NCBI RefSeq assembly: GCF_022346925.1
Contig: NZ_JAKRNJ010000001.1
Span: 496,001-560,000 of the forward strand
DNA: 64,000 nucleotides
Reading direction: 5' to 3'
Origin: Microvirga sp. ACRRW
Lineage (GTDB): Bacteria; Pseudomonadota; Alphaproteobacteria; Rhizobiales; Beijerinckiaceae
The notes under the pieces were generated by a model. It did no database searches. It had not been told where the DNA came from and was given only the letters and a program-made list of their open reading frames with translations. Positions 25,441 to 35,005 of this stretch are shown here, piece by piece. The translations under genes were made by a program, and so were the position numbers. Within the stretch, counting starts at the first letter, position 1; the number at the start of each line of letters is the position of its first letter.

Positions 25441-26631
25441 TTACTTGCGCTTCGCTCCGCCGACCTGTTCGTCCCACATGCGGAACGCAACCACCATTTG
25501 CTCCGGCTGGAGCGGCAGTTCGATCGGGTTTTCAGCGATCCACTTCTCGTATTCGGGGCGTCCGTATTCCTTGATCGCGGCCTGGCTTTCCGGAGGCGCC
25601 ATGTCGAGCGTGACGCCCTTCACTGCGGGGCCGGGATAGAAGTAGCCCTCGTCATAGGTGTAGGCCTGCTGCTCCTTGGTGAGCAGGAAGTTCATCAGGT
25701 CGATGAGAACGGCGGTCTTCTCGTTCGACAGGCCTTTCGGGATGCACATGTAATGCGCGTCGGCCACCCAGTGGAAACCTTTGAGCGCCGCAACCTTCGC
25801 CTCTTTCGGCACAACGCCGAGCACGCGCGGGTTGATGTCCCATCCTGTGGTGGACACCGTCATGTCGCGCGAGCCTTCGCCCAGCTCCTTCATGACCGCG
25901 CCGGTGCCGGACGGATAATACTCGATGTTCTGACCGAGTTCCTTGAGATAGGCCCAGGTCTTGTCCCAGCCCTTCGCCGGATCCTGCGGATTGCTGTCGC
26001 CGAGGATGTAAGGAAGGCCCATGATGAAGGTGCGGCCGGGGCCTGAATTGGCGGGACGCGCATAGATCAGGCGGTTCGGGTTTTCCTTGGTCCAGGCGAG
26101 AAGCTCCTCCGCCGTGGTCGGCACTTTCTTCACGCGGTCGGGCATGTATTCGAGGAGCGGCCCCGACGGATAATAGGTGACGACGACGCCCTGCCCTTTT
26201 GCCAGCGTCTGCATCTTCGCCGCAGCCGGAAGATAAATATCGTCGAGCTTCGGCAGAGCGCTCGCGTATTGCGACATCACTTCTACCCAGAGCTTCTGTT
26301 CGACGCCTGCGGACAGCGCGTCCGTTCCGGTGAGCACGAGGTCGATATCGACGCGGCCCGCATCCTGCTGTGCCTTGAGCTTGCCCGCGAGTTCAGGCGC
26401 GGGAGCCTTGGTGAAGGTGATGCGGGAAACGAGATTGGGCTTTGCCTTGCGATAATTCTCGATGGCCTTCTGGGTCAGCGCCAGGTTTCCTGCGACGTCG
26501 ATGATGTTGAGCGTCACAGGGCTTGTGGGCAGCGTCAGCTGCTGAGCGAAGGCTCGTCCGCCAAAGGCGGCGAGCCCTGCGCCGGCGGCGACAGTGCCGA
26601 CAAAGTTGCGTCTGGTGATCAGGTTCGTCAT
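25441..26631 (-). CDS. ABC transporter solute-binding protein, Tat signal
   Basis: A 396-residue periplasmic binding protein of the family-1/PotD-like class. The ATG at 26631 has a ggaag site and opens into a twin-arginine signal, TRRNFVGTVAAGAGLAAFGG, followed by an AFAQQ cleavage site. Tat export suggests folding or ligand or metal loading before export. The mature part (TLNIIDVAGNLALTQKAIENYRK) is typical of binding proteins. It is the only receptor of this importer and follows uxaC by 53 bases, so its probable ligand is a hexuronate or oligouronide. That ligand is my inference. Confidence 0.86.
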   Translation of the reverse strand: MTNLITRRNFVGTVAAGAGLAAFGGRAFAQQLTLPTSPVTLNIIDVAGNLALTQKAIENYRKAKPNLVSRITFTKAPAPELAGKLKAQQDAGRVDIDLVLTGTDALSAGVEQKLWVEVMSQYASALPKLDDIYLPAAAKMQTLAKGQGVVVTYYPSGPLLEYMPDRVKKVPTTAEELLAWTKENPNRLIYARPANSGPGRTFIMGLPYILGDSNPQDPAKGWDKTWAYLKELGQNIEYYPSGTGAVMKELGEGSRDMTVSTTGWDINPRVLGVVPKEAKVAALKGFHWVADAHYMCIPKGLSNEKTAVLIDLMNFLLTKEQQAYTYDEGYFYPGPAVKGVTLDMAPPESQAAIKEYGRPEYEKWIAENPIELPLQPEQMVVAFRMWDEQVGGAKRK

Positions 26632-26684
26632 GGTCTTCCTCCCGTTCTGTGCAGCAGCAGGGCCGTCGAGGGCCGTGCCCGTTC

Positions 26685-28088
26685 TCACAGCTTGTAGGCC
26701 TCTTTCGCGAGGCGATATGCGAGGTCGTAGGCCACTTCGTGCGCCTCATCCTCATCGAGGCGGTGGGTCGTCACGAGGTTGGCGAGATAAGCGCAGTCGA
26801 CACGCCGCGCCACGTCGTGGCGCGCAGGGATTGAGAGATACGCACGCGTGTCGTCGTTGAAGCCGACCGTGTTGTAGAAGCCCGCCGTTTCCGTGGTGAG
26901 TTCGCGGAAGCGGCGCATGCCTTCTGGCGCATCGAAGAACCACCAGGCCGGACCGAGCTTCAGGACCGGATAGTGACCGGCAAGCGGGGCAAGCTCCCGC
27001 GAATAGCTCGTCTCGTCCAGCGTGAAGAGAATGACGGAGAGGTTCGGCTCATTGCCGAAGCGGTCGAGCAGCGGCTTCAACGCGCTCACATAATCGGTCT
27101 GCGAGGGAATGTCGGCACCCATGTCGCGGCCGAAGCGGTTGTAGATCTGGCTGTTGTGATTGCGGAAGGAGCCGGGATGGATCTGCATGACCATGCCGTC
27201 CTCCACGCTCATGGCCGCCATCTCGGTCAGCATCTGCGCGCGGAACAGCTCCGCATCGCCTGGATGCGCATCGCCCGTCGAGACTCGGCGGAACAGAGCT
27301 TCAGCATCGGCGCGCGATAGATCGGCTGTCCGCGCCGTCGGGTGCCCGTGATCGGTCGAGGTCGCACCGTATTGCCGGAAGAAGGCGCGCCGCTTGCGAT
27401 GCGCCTCCAGATAGCCGCTCCAGGTGGCAGTGTCGCAACCGGTGATCTCGCCGAAGCGCACAAGGTTCCGACGAAACCCGTCGAAATCCGGATCGACGAC
27501 AGGATCGGGGCGATAGGCCGTGACAACGCGCCCTCCCCAGCCCGACCGGCGAATGATCTCGTGATATTTCAGAGGATCGAGCGGGCTCTCCGTCGTGGCG
27601 ATGGCCTCGATGCGGAAACGCTCGAACAGCGCCCGCGGGCGAAACTCCGGCGTACGAAGCGCCTCATCGATACGGTCGTAATAGGCATCGGCATTCTTGG
27701 GCGTAAGACGCTCCGTGAAACCGAAGAGCGTTGCGAAGGTGTGATCGAGCCATGTGCGCGTGGGCGTGCCGCGGAAGAGATGATAATGCGCCGCGAAACG
27801 ACGCCAGATCGCGCGCGGGTCTTTCTCGACCGCAGCGCCATCCTTGGTGGGGATACCGAGATCCTCGAGCCGCACACCCTGGCTGTAGAGCATGCGGAAA
27901 ATGTAATGGTCAGGAATGACGAAGAGCTTAGCCGGGTCGGGGAACGCCTCGTTCTCCGCATACCAGCGCGGGTCCGTGTGGCCATGAGGCGAGACGATGG
28001 GCAGATCCTTGATCCCCTCATAGAGCCGGCGCGCCACGTCACGCGCGGCGGGCTCAGTCGGGAACAGCCGGTCCGGATGGATCAGCAT
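26685..28088 (-). CDS. uxaC: Uronate isomerase
   Basis: An amidohydrolase-superfamily enzyme of 467 residues, the usual length for UxaC. It converts glucuronate to fructuronate and galacturonate to tagaturonate. The N-terminal metal motif is SPHGHTDPRWYAEN, and other signatures are TRTWLDHTFATLFG, the TESPLDPLKYH segment, QIHPGSFRNHN, and LFTLDETSYSRELAPLAGHYP. The start chosen is the ATG at 28088 with a ggagaac site; upstream residues are not UxaC-like. It is the first gene of the minus-strand operon and is divergent from the GntR regulator, whose operator probably lies between them. Confidence 0.93.
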   Translation of the reverse strand: MLIHPDRLFPTEPAARDVARRLYEGIKDLPIVSPHGHTDPRWYAENEAFPDPAKLFVIPDHYIFRMLYSQGVRLEDLGIPTKDGAAVEKDPRAIWRRFAAHYHLFRGTPTRTWLDHTFATLFGFTERLTPKNADAYYDRIDEALRTPEFRPRALFERFRIEAIATTESPLDPLKYHEIIRRSGWGGRVVTAYRPDPVVDPDFDGFRRNLVRFGEITGCDTATWSGYLEAHRKRRAFFRQYGATSTDHGHPTARTADLSRADAEALFRRVSTGDAHPGDAELFRAQMLTEMAAMSVEDGMVMQIHPGSFRNHNSQIYNRFGRDMGADIPSQTDYVSALKPLLDRFGNEPNLSVILFTLDETSYSRELAPLAGHYPVLKLGPAWWFFDAPEGMRRFRELTTETAGFYNTVGFNDDTRAYLSIPARHDVARRVDCAYLANLVTTHRLDEDEAHEVAYDLAYRLAKEAYKL

Positions 28089-28175
28089 GGCGTTCTCCCT
28101 AAGACTTCGTCTCGACCTTCGATGGCCGTTTTCCAAATTCCGTTAGGAGAGTAGATCGGTCTGATCGGGTTTGCA

Positions 28176-28204
28176 ATGGTCTACTAGTATGGTAGTGTGC
28201 CACT
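28176..28204. promoter_or_regulatory. Candidate GntR (FCD) operator between uxaC and the regulator
   Basis: Around an eight-base perfect palindrome TACTAGTA (28182-28189) lies a direct ATGGT repeat (28176-28180, 28189-28193), and an AGTG-TGC-CACT inverted repeat follows at 28194-28204. FCD-type GntR proteins bind short TnGT...ACnA palindromes, so this is the likeliest control site of the divergent uxa/uxu operons. It is unproven. Confidence 0.4.
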
Positions 28205-28205
28205 T

Positions 28206-28934
28206 ATGACTAATAAACGCCCCCTCGCAAAACTCGATGACGGCCGCGAACCCATGGCCCGGCAGGTCACGCGCGCGTTGCGCCAAGCCATCGTCACCAT
28301 GCAGATCCCGCCGGGAGAAATGCTGTCGGAACAGGACCTTGCGGAGAAATTTGGGGTCAGCCGCTCGCCGGTTCGTGAGGCTTTGATCAAGCTTAGCGAG
28401 GCCGGTCTGGTACGGGTTCTGCCCCAGCGCGGCACGCAGGTGGTCAAGATCTCGCGAGCGGGCGTGGAGGATGCGCGCTTCATCCGCGAGGCGGTGGAAT
28501 GCGCCGTCGTGCGCGAGGCGGCCTTGAAGGCAAGTCCCGTCATGCTGGCTGAGCTGAATGCCAGCCTCACGCGGCAACGCCGCGCTCAGCGCTCCGCTTC
28601 GACGGAAGAGTTCTTGTCTCTCGATGAAGAGTTTCACCGGCTGCTCGCAGAAACGGCAGGGCGACCCAAAGCGTGGCGGATGATCGAAGACGTCAAGCCG
28701 CAGATGGACCGCGTGCGCTTTCTCGACATGGCGAAAGCCGTGCCGCGCCATGTGGTTCTCGCCCAGCACGTACTCATCGTGGATGCCATCAAGGAGAAGG
28801 ATCCGCTCGCTGCAGAGACCGCAATGCACCAGCACCTGAGCGAAATCCTGCGCTCATTGCCGGAACTCGCAGAGCAGCATCCGCATCTTTTCGAAACCGA
28901 GGCCGAAGCCTCGCCGGAAGTGCTCAGCGCATAA
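28206..28934 (+). CDS. GntR family regulator, FCD subfamily, of the hexuronate locus
   Basis: A 242-residue repressor of the UxuR/ExuR/FadR type. The winged helix has LSEQDLAEKFGVSRSPVREALIKLSEAGLVRV near residues 40-70. The C-terminal all-helical FCD domain (about 90-235) has the metal-binding pattern DEEFHRLLAE, with histidines further on (HVLIVDAI, AMHQHLSEI). These domains bind sugar acids. A GTG at 28197 is an alternative start. It is first in the plus-strand operon and ends nine bases before uxaA. It probably responds to fructuronate, tagaturonate or a related acid. Confidence 0.88.
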   Translation: MTNKRPLAKLDDGREPMARQVTRALRQAIVTMQIPPGEMLSEQDLAEKFGVSRSPVREALIKLSEAGLVRVLPQRGTQVVKISRAGVEDARFIREAVECAVVREAALKASPVMLAELNASLTRQRRAQRSASTEEFLSLDEEFHRLLAETAGRPKAWRMIEDVKPQMDRVRFLDMAKAVPRHVVLAQHVLIVDAIKEKDPLAAETAMHQHLSEILRSLPELAEQHPHLFETEAEASPEVLSA

Positions 28935-28943
28935 GGACTGACC

Positions 28944-30476
28944 ATGCTGGACAAGCCGATACCGGCACCACGGATCGTACGCCTCCATGAGCGAGACAAT
29001 CTCGTCGTGGCGGTCGATCCCATCGTGCCGGGCGCGGTTGTGAATGGTGTGACAGCCAAGGAGCGTGTGCCGAAAGGCCACAAGATCGCTATCGCTACGA
29101 TTGCTCAAGGCGAGCCGGTCTTCAAGTTCGGTCAGATCATCGGTTTCGCATCGAAGCCTGTCGAGCCCGGCGAATGGCTTCACGAGCATAATATTGAAAT
29201 GCATGCCTTCGCGCGCGACTGGCATTTTGCTGAAGGCGCGAAGCCCACTCCCCTTCTCCCGCCCGAACAGCAGGCGACGTTTCAAGGCTATCGTCGCGCG
29301 AACGGCAAGGTCGGCACGCGCAATTATCTGGCGATCCTCACCAGCGTGAACTGCTCGGCCTCGGTCGCGCGCTTCATCGCACGGGAGGTCGAGCGCTCCG
29401 GCATGCTCGACGATTATCCCAACATCGACGGCGTCATTCCGCTCGTGCACGGCACCGGCTGCGGCATGGATCAGAAGGGCGAAGGCGCCGACATCCTGAA
29501 GCGCACGCAATGGGGCTATGCCTCCAACCCCAACATGGCAGGCGTGCTCATGGTGGGCTTGGGCTGCGAAGTTTTTCAGATCGGCCGCTGGAAGGAAGTC
29601 TACAACATCGAGGAGAGCGATACCTTCCGGTCTCTCACCATTCAGGAGACCGGCGGCACGCGCAAATCCGTCGAGGCGGGCGTTGCCGCGATCCGTGACA
29701 TGCTTCCGCTCGCCAATCGCTTCCGGCGCGAGACGGTGCCCGCGTCCGAACTGATGCTCGCCCTGCAATGCGGCGGATCGGACGGTTATTCCGGCATCAC
29801 GGCCAATCCGGCGCTGGGCGCTGCCGTCGACATTCTCGTGCGCAATGGCGGTACCGCAATCCTGTCGGAGACGCCGGAGATCTACGGTGCGGAGCATCTC
29901 CTCACCCGCCGCGCGGCGACGCGCGAGATTGGTGAAAAGCTCGTCGATCTCATCGGCTGGTGGGAGGAATATACCGCGCGCAACAAGGGCGAGATGAACA
30001 ACAATCCTTCGCCCGGCAACAAGGCGGGCGGCCTCACCACGATCCTTGAGAAGTCGCTGGGCGCTGCGGCCAAGGGCGGCACGACGACGCTCACCGATGT
30101 CTATCGCTATGCCGAACCGGTGACGTCAAAAGGCTTCGTGTTCATGGATACACCCGGCTACGATCCCGTCTCCGCAACGGGACAGGTGGCAGGCGGCGCG
30201 AATATCCTGTGCTTCACCACCGGACGCGGCTCAGCCTATGGCTGCAAGCCGACGCCGTCGATCAAGCTTGCGACCAACAGCGATGTGTATCGCCGCATGA
30301 TCGACGACATGGACATCAATTGCGGCGACATTCTCGACGGCGTTTCGATTGCAGAAAAGGGCCGGGAAATCTTCGAGACGATCCTCAAGGTCGCCTCGGG
30401 CGAGCGTTCGAAATCGGAGCTTCTCGGATATGGCGATGCCGAGTTCCTGCCCTGGCAGATCGGCGCGGTGATGTGA
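28944..30476 (+). CDS. uxaA: Altronate dehydratase
   Basis: A 510-residue UxaA that removes water from D-altronate to give 2-keto-3-deoxygluconate in the galacturonate branch. An N-terminal SAF domain (about 8-90, with HEHNIEMHAF) leads to the catalytic part: KVGTRNYLAIL, NCSASVA, the conserved HGTGCGMDQKGEG, VLMVGLGCEVFQ, and LQCGGSDGYSGITANPALG. Iron-dependent members use such cysteines and histidines. A taagga site lies just ahead of the ATG. It probably shares a transcript with the regulator and with uxuA 65 bases on. Confidence 0.93.
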   Translation: MLDKPIPAPRIVRLHERDNLVVAVDPIVPGAVVNGVTAKERVPKGHKIAIATIAQGEPVFKFGQIIGFASKPVEPGEWLHEHNIEMHAFARDWHFAEGAKPTPLLPPEQQATFQGYRRANGKVGTRNYLAILTSVNCSASVARFIAREVERSGMLDDYPNIDGVIPLVHGTGCGMDQKGEGADILKRTQWGYASNPNMAGVLMVGLGCEVFQIGRWKEVYNIEESDTFRSLTIQETGGTRKSVEAGVAAIRDMLPLANRFRRETVPASELMLALQCGGSDGYSGITANPALGAAVDILVRNGGTAILSETPEIYGAEHLLTRRAATREIGEKLVDLIGWWEEYTARNKGEMNNNPSPGNKAGGLTTILEKSLGAAAKGGTTTLTDVYRYAEPVTSKGFVFMDTPGYDPVSATGQVAGGANILCFTTGRGSAYGCKPTPSIKLATNSDVYRRMIDDMDINCGDILDGVSIAEKGREIFETILKVASGERSKSELLGYGDAEFLPWQIGAVM

Positions 30477-30540
30477 GCGGGTAAAAAGAATTCAATTGCA
30501 AAGCCGATCCGCGAGGTCGGCTCCTTTACAAGGTGATCTC

Positions 30541-31737
30541 ATGGAACAGACCTGGCGCTGGTTCGGCCCCGACGATGCCGTTCAGCTTCCCCACATCCGC
30601 CAGACCGGCGCGACGGGAATCGTCACCGCCCTACACCACATTCCCTACGGCGTTGTCTGGAGCGTGGAGGAGATCGAGAAGCGCAAAGCCGAGATCGCCG
30701 CCGATTCATCGCTCGGCCTGCGCTGGAGCGTCGTCGAGAGCCTGCCGATTCATGAGAACATCAAGATCGGCGAGGGCGATCTTTCCCCGCTCTTCGACAA
30801 TTACCGCCAATCGCTGCGCAATCTCGCGCAATGCGGCGTCACGACGGTGTGCTACAACTTCATGCCGGTCGTCGACTGGACCCGCACCGAACTCGCCTAC
30901 CCCCTCCCGGGAGGCGGAACGGCCTTGCGCTTCAACATGCATGAATATGCAGCCTTCGACTGCTTCATGCTGCAGCGCCCTGGCGCCGAAGACGAGCAAT
31001 CTCCCGAGGTCCTGGCACGCGCGAAGGAATGGTACGGCCGCTCGTCGGAAGCCGACCGCAACAAGCTTCTCGCCAACATCATGGCGGGCCTGCCGGGCGC
31101 TTACGACCGCTATGACATCCCCGGCCTGCGCGCGATCCTCGCACGCTATGAAGGCATCAATGCATCTTCCTTGCGCGAAAACCTGGCGTGCTTCCTGCGC
31201 GAGGTGATTCCGACCGCCGAGGAAGTCGGCATCCGCATGTGCATTCATCCCGACGATCCGCCGCGTTCCCTGATGGGATTGCCGCGCATCGTGTCGAATG
31301 CGGACGATCTCGCCTTCATCCTCGGCGCGGTCGATTCGCCCGCGAACGGCATTACGCTTTGCAGCGGCTCTCTTGGAGCGGGGCCATCCAACGATGTGCC
31401 GGCCATCGCGAAGCGCTTTGCCGACCGCATCTGGTTCGCGCATCTGCGCAACGTCGCTAAGGATCCAGACGGTTCCTTCATGGAAGCGGACCATCTCGGC
31501 GGCGACACCGACATGGTGGCCGTTGTCTCCGCTCTTCTGGAAGAGCAGAAGCGCCGCAAGGACTCGGGCGATCCGCGCTGGCGTATCCCCATGCGGCCGG
31601 ACCACGGGCACGAACTGCTCGACGATGTGGGCAAGCCGACCCATCCCGGCTATCCGGCCATCGGCCGCCTCAAAGGCCTCGCCGAGCTGCGCGGTGTCAT
31701 GACGGCGGTTTCGTCTCTCAAGGGCCTGCCGCTCTGA
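30541..31737 (+). CDS. uxuA: Mannonate dehydratase
   Basis: A 398-residue UxuA that converts D-mannonate to 2-keto-3-deoxygluconate in the glucuronate branch. The TIM barrel starts METTW-like (MEQTWRWFGPDD) with QTGATGIVTALHHIP, and carries VCYNFMPVVDWTRT, RMCIHPDDPPRSLMGLPRI, TLCSGSLGAGPSND, WFAHLRNV and PMRPDHGHELLDD. The conserved cysteine and histidines are metal ligands in this family. A gene-internal aaggtgat site supports the ATG at 30541. With uxaC, uxuB and uxaA this completes conversion of both hexuronates to KDG, apart from a dedicated tagaturonate reductase. KDG kinase and aldolase are not in the window. Confidence 0.94.
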   Translation: MEQTWRWFGPDDAVQLPHIRQTGATGIVTALHHIPYGVVWSVEEIEKRKAEIAADSSLGLRWSVVESLPIHENIKIGEGDLSPLFDNYRQSLRNLAQCGVTTVCYNFMPVVDWTRTELAYPLPGGGTALRFNMHEYAAFDCFMLQRPGAEDEQSPEVLARAKEWYGRSSEADRNKLLANIMAGLPGAYDRYDIPGLRAILARYEGINASSLRENLACFLREVIPTAEEVGIRMCIHPDDPPRSLMGLPRIVSNADDLAFILGAVDSPANGITLCSGSLGAGPSNDVPAIAKRFADRIWFAHLRNVAKDPDGSFMEADHLGGDTDMVAVVSALLEEQKRRKDSGDPRWRIPMRPDHGHELLDDVGKPTHPGYPAIGRLKGLAELRGVMTAVSSLKGLPL

Positions 31738-31880
31738 TCGGATCGGTGGCGAGCAGCCCCATCCGGAACACGGAAGGGCACCTGCCCAACCCACCCCCAC
31801 GCTTAAATTTCGTTCTTTATTACGTACAAAATCTCAGTCAGACCGTTAGATAGGCAACTTCATAACGACTTTTTTCCTTA

Positions 31881-31932
31881 TCTCATGAGAGTAGGAAGAT
31901 CGAACTACCATCCTGTTTTGTTCGTTAAACAG
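31881..31932. promoter_or_regulatory. Palindromes in the leader region of the orphan binding protein gene
   Basis: In the AT-rich gap 31738-32006, TCTCATGAGA (31881-31890) is a perfect ten-base palindrome. CTGTTT (31913-31918) pairs with AAACAG (31927-31932). They lie 75-125 bases before the next start, where an operator would be expected. No known regulator is recognised. Confidence 0.3.
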
Positions 31933-32006
31933 AACTTTTCCGTTGACAAGGACAAGCTGAACGCTTTTCCTCCCGCAGGCACTTCACCTGAGGGAGATAG
32001 AGAACG

Positions 32007-33227
32007 ATGCTTCATAAGAACCGGATTGCGCTCGCGGCAGGCATAAGCGCCCTGTCCCTGACTGCCCTGCCCGCCTTCGCGCAGACGATCTCTGACGGCA
32101 TCGTCAAGATCGGCGTGCTGAACGACCAATCCGGCATCTATGCGGACATGGCAGGTTCGGGCTCGACCATCGCCGCCCAGATGGCCGTCGAGGATTTCGG
32201 CGGCAAGGTACTTGGAAAGCCCATCGAGATCGTGGCGGGCGACCACCAGAACAAGCCGGATGTGGGCTCCTCCGTCGCCAACCGCTGGATCGACGTGGAG
32301 AAGGTGGACACCATCGTCGATCTGCCGACCTCCTCGGTGATGCTCGCCATTCAGGAAATCGGACGCCAGAAGAACCGCCTCGTCATCGCCTCCACGGGCG
32401 GCTCGTCGGACTTCACGGGCAAGTTCTGCTCACCAGTCGGCATTCACTGGACCTATGACACCTACGGCCTCGCGGTCGGCACCGGCCAGCCTCTGGCGAG
32501 CCGTGGCCCGTGGTACTTCCTGACGGCGGATTACGCTTTCGGTCATGCGCTAGAGCGCGACACCGCACAGGCCGTCGCCAAGGCAGGCGGCAAGGTCGTC
32601 GGCGGCGTAAAGCATCCTCAGGGCAATCACGACTTCTCCTCGTTCCTTCTGCAGGCGCAGAGCTCAGGCGCCAAGATCGTCGGCATCGCCAATTCCGGGG
32701 CCGACACGGTGAACGCGATCAAGCAGGCGCATGAGTTCGGCCTCACGAGTTCGGGCGTGCAGCTCGCGGGTCTCTACATGCACATCACGGACGTTCACGC
32801 CATCGGCCTCGAGCAGGCGCAGGGCCTTCTGATGACGCAGGCCTTCTACTGGGATCTCAACGACGAGACGCGCGCCTGGTCGAAGCGTTTCTACGAGCGC
32901 CACAAGGCCATGCCGACCATGGGCCAGGCGGGTGTCTATTCCTCGCTCATTCACTACTTCAAGGCCATCGAGGCCGCAGGCACCGACGAGGCGCAGGCTG
33001 TCGCGAAGAAGATGAAGGAGCTGCCGGTCAACGACTTCTTCGCCAAGAACGGCAAGGTGCGCGAGGACGGCCGCATGGTGCATGATCTCTACGTGTTCGA
33101 GGTGAAGAAGCCGGAAGAATCCCGCGAGCCGTGGGACTACCTGAAGCTCGTGCGCACCATTCCCGGCGATCAGGCTTTCCGTCCTCAAGCGGAAGGTGAG
33201 TGCCCGCTCGTGAAGGCCAGCCAGTAA
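32007..33227 (+). CDS. Branched-chain-amino-acid-type ABC substrate-binding protein (orphan)
   Basis: A 406-residue periplasmic protein of the Peripla_BP_6 (LivJ/urea/amide) family. A signal peptide (ALAAGISALSLTALPAFAQT) precedes the family opening VKIGVLNDQSGIYADMAG. GDHQNKPDVGSS, TGGSSDFTGKFCSP and FLTADYAFGHALE are typical. A strong gaggga site lies upstream. No permease or ATPase is adjacent, so the transporter is elsewhere or the protein has a sensory role. A hairpin follows 58 bases later. The neighbour is an acyl-CoA synthetase, which could point to an organic or aromatic acid ligand; this is weak inference. Confidence 0.88.
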   Translation: MLHKNRIALAAGISALSLTALPAFAQTISDGIVKIGVLNDQSGIYADMAGSGSTIAAQMAVEDFGGKVLGKPIEIVAGDHQNKPDVGSSVANRWIDVEKVDTIVDLPTSSVMLAIQEIGRQKNRLVIASTGGSSDFTGKFCSPVGIHWTYDTYGLAVGTGQPLASRGPWYFLTADYAFGHALERDTAQAVAKAGGKVVGGVKHPQGNHDFSSFLLQAQSSGAKIVGIANSGADTVNAIKQAHEFGLTSSGVQLAGLYMHITDVHAIGLEQAQGLLMTQAFYWDLNDETRAWSKRFYERHKAMPTMGQAGVYSSLIHYFKAIEAAGTDEAQAVAKKMKELPVNDFFAKNGKVREDGRMVHDLYVFEVKKPEESREPWDYLKLVRTIPGDQAFRPQAEGECPLVKASQ

Positions 33228-33284
33228 TCGCCTTATTGCTAAGCCTGAATATCGAGACGGATGTTCACGCATTTGCTAGAATCC

Positions 33285-33312
33285 GGCCCGGTCAGGACAA
33301 TCCTGCCGGGCC
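33285..33312 (+). terminator. GC-rich hairpin between binding protein and acyl-CoA synthetase
   Basis: ggcccgg plus cagga (33285-33297, one bulged t) pairs with tcctgccgggcc (33301-33312) around a three-base loop. There is no T run after it, so it may be an imperfect terminator or part of the synthetase leader. Confidence 0.45.
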
Positions 33313-33356
33313 ATGCCCTTAAAGAAACTTCATCGGCAGATTTCAGGGAAACGCTC

Positions 33357-34997
33357 GTGACTTCGACGGCTTACGACACGAACCTCGACAAGAACCCGGC
33401 GAATTATCAACCTCTGACGCCCCTCACCTTTCTGGAGCGTGCAGCAGGCGTCCATCCTGAGCAGGTTGCCATCATCCATGGTGCTTTGAAGCGTAATTAC
33501 CGCGATTTCTACGCTCGTTCCCGGCGTCTCGCGTCGGCATTGAAACAGCGCGGCATTGGGCGCGGCGACACGGTGTCAGTGATACTACCCAATACGCCGG
33601 CCATGCTCGAATGCCATTACGGCGTGCCCATGGCGGGTGCGGTGCTCAACACGCTCAACACGCGCCTGGATGCAAAGATCATCGCCTTCTCGCTCGAACA
33701 CAGCGAGGCGAAGGTTCTCATCACGGATCGCGAATTCTCGGGTGTCGTGAAAGCCGCGCTCGAGTTCGTCCCCAATAAGCCCCTCATCATCGACTATGAC
33801 GATCCGGAATTCACAGGCGCGGGCGAACGCCTGGGCGAGATCGAATACGAAGAGTTTCTCGCAGCAGGCGATCCGGATTTCGCCTGGAGCCCTCCCGGCG
33901 ACGAATGGGACGCCATCACCCTCAACTACACCTCTGGTACGACCGGCGACCCGAAAGGCGTCGTCTATCACCATCGCGGCGCTTACCTGCTCGCCATGGG
34001 CAACATCGTGACAGGTGCCATGAGCCAGCATCCGGTCTATCTGTGGACGCTGCCCATGTTCCATTGCAACGGCTGGTGCTTCCCCTGGTCGTTATCCATC
34101 GTTGCCGGAACACATGTGTGCCTGCGTGCTGTGCGCGCGAAACCCATGTACGATGCGCTTGCCGACCACAAGGTCACGCATCTGTGCGGCGCGCCGATTG
34201 TCATGTCGACACTGCTCAATGCCCCCGACAATGAAAAGCGCGATCTGCCGCATAAGGTCCGCTTCATGACGGCAGCAGCCCCGCCGCCGGAAGCCGTGCT
34301 CGCAGCCATGAAGGCTGCCGGGTTCGACGTCACCCATCTCTATGGTTTGACGGAAGTCTATGGCCCTGCGGTTGTGAATGAATGGCACGAGGACTGGGAC
34401 AAGCTGTCATCGGAGGAATATGCGGCGAAGAAGGCGCGGCAGGGCGTGCGCTATCCGGTTCTGGAAGAGCTCGATGTGCTCGATCCGGACACGATGCAGC
34501 CCGTACCGGCGGACGGAAAGACGCTCGGCGAAGTCATGTTCCGCGGCAATGTGGTGATGAAGGGGTATCTCAAGAATCCGTCCGCAACCGAGAAGGCCTT
34601 CGCGGGCGGCTGGTTCCATTCCGGCGATCTCGGGGTCAAATATCCCGACGGCTATGTTCAGCTGAAAGACCGCTCGAAGGACATCATCATTTCAGGCGGC
34701 GAGAACATCTCCTCCATCGAGGTGGAAGATACGCTCTACAAGCATCCCTCGGTGCAGACAGTTGCGGTCGTCGCCATGCCCGACGAGAAATGGGGCGAGA
34801 CGCCCTGCGCTTTCGTGGAGCTGAAGCCCGGTCAGTCAGCCTCTCCCGAGGATCTCATCGCCTGGTGCAAGCAGCACCTCGCATCCTTCAAATGCCCGCG
34901 CCATGTGATCTTCACCGAACTGCCGAAAACATCCACCGGCAAGATCCAGAAATTCCAACTGCGCGAGATGGCGCGCGCCAGCGCGGGAGCGGCTTGA
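33357..34997 (+). CDS. Acyl-CoA synthetase (AMP-forming)
   Basis: A 546-residue adenylate-forming ligase. The GTG at 33357 is chosen: an aggga site precedes it, and it begins TSTAYDTNLDKNPANYQPLTPL, the usual N-terminus of this subfamily. Motifs: A3 YTSGTTGDPKGV near 188, A5 LYGLTEVYGP near 325, A7 FHSGDLGVKYPDGY, A8 KDRSKDIIISGGENIS and the catalytic Lys in PKTSTGKIQKFQ. It resembles medium-chain acyl-CoA and methylmercaptopropionyl-CoA ligases. A single enoyl-CoA hydratase-like gene lies convergent, eight bases away. The acid substrate is unknown. Confidence 0.9.
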   Translation: MTSTAYDTNLDKNPANYQPLTPLTFLERAAGVHPEQVAIIHGALKRNYRDFYARSRRLASALKQRGIGRGDTVSVILPNTPAMLECHYGVPMAGAVLNTLNTRLDAKIIAFSLEHSEAKVLITDREFSGVVKAALEFVPNKPLIIDYDDPEFTGAGERLGEIEYEEFLAAGDPDFAWSPPGDEWDAITLNYTSGTTGDPKGVVYHHRGAYLLAMGNIVTGAMSQHPVYLWTLPMFHCNGWCFPWSLSIVAGTHVCLRAVRAKPMYDALADHKVTHLCGAPIVMSTLLNAPDNEKRDLPHKVRFMTAAAPPPEAVLAAMKAAGFDVTHLYGLTEVYGPAVVNEWHEDWDKLSSEEYAAKKARQGVRYPVLEELDVLDPDTMQPVPADGKTLGEVMFRGNVVMKGYLKNPSATEKAFAGGWFHSGDLGVKYPDGYVQLKDRSKDIIISGGENISSIEVEDTLYKHPSVQTVAVVAMPDEKWGETPCAFVELKPGQSASPEDLIAWCKQHLASFKCPRHVIFTELPKTSTGKIQKFQLREMARASAGAA

Positions 34998-35005
34998 AGA
35001 GAGGT

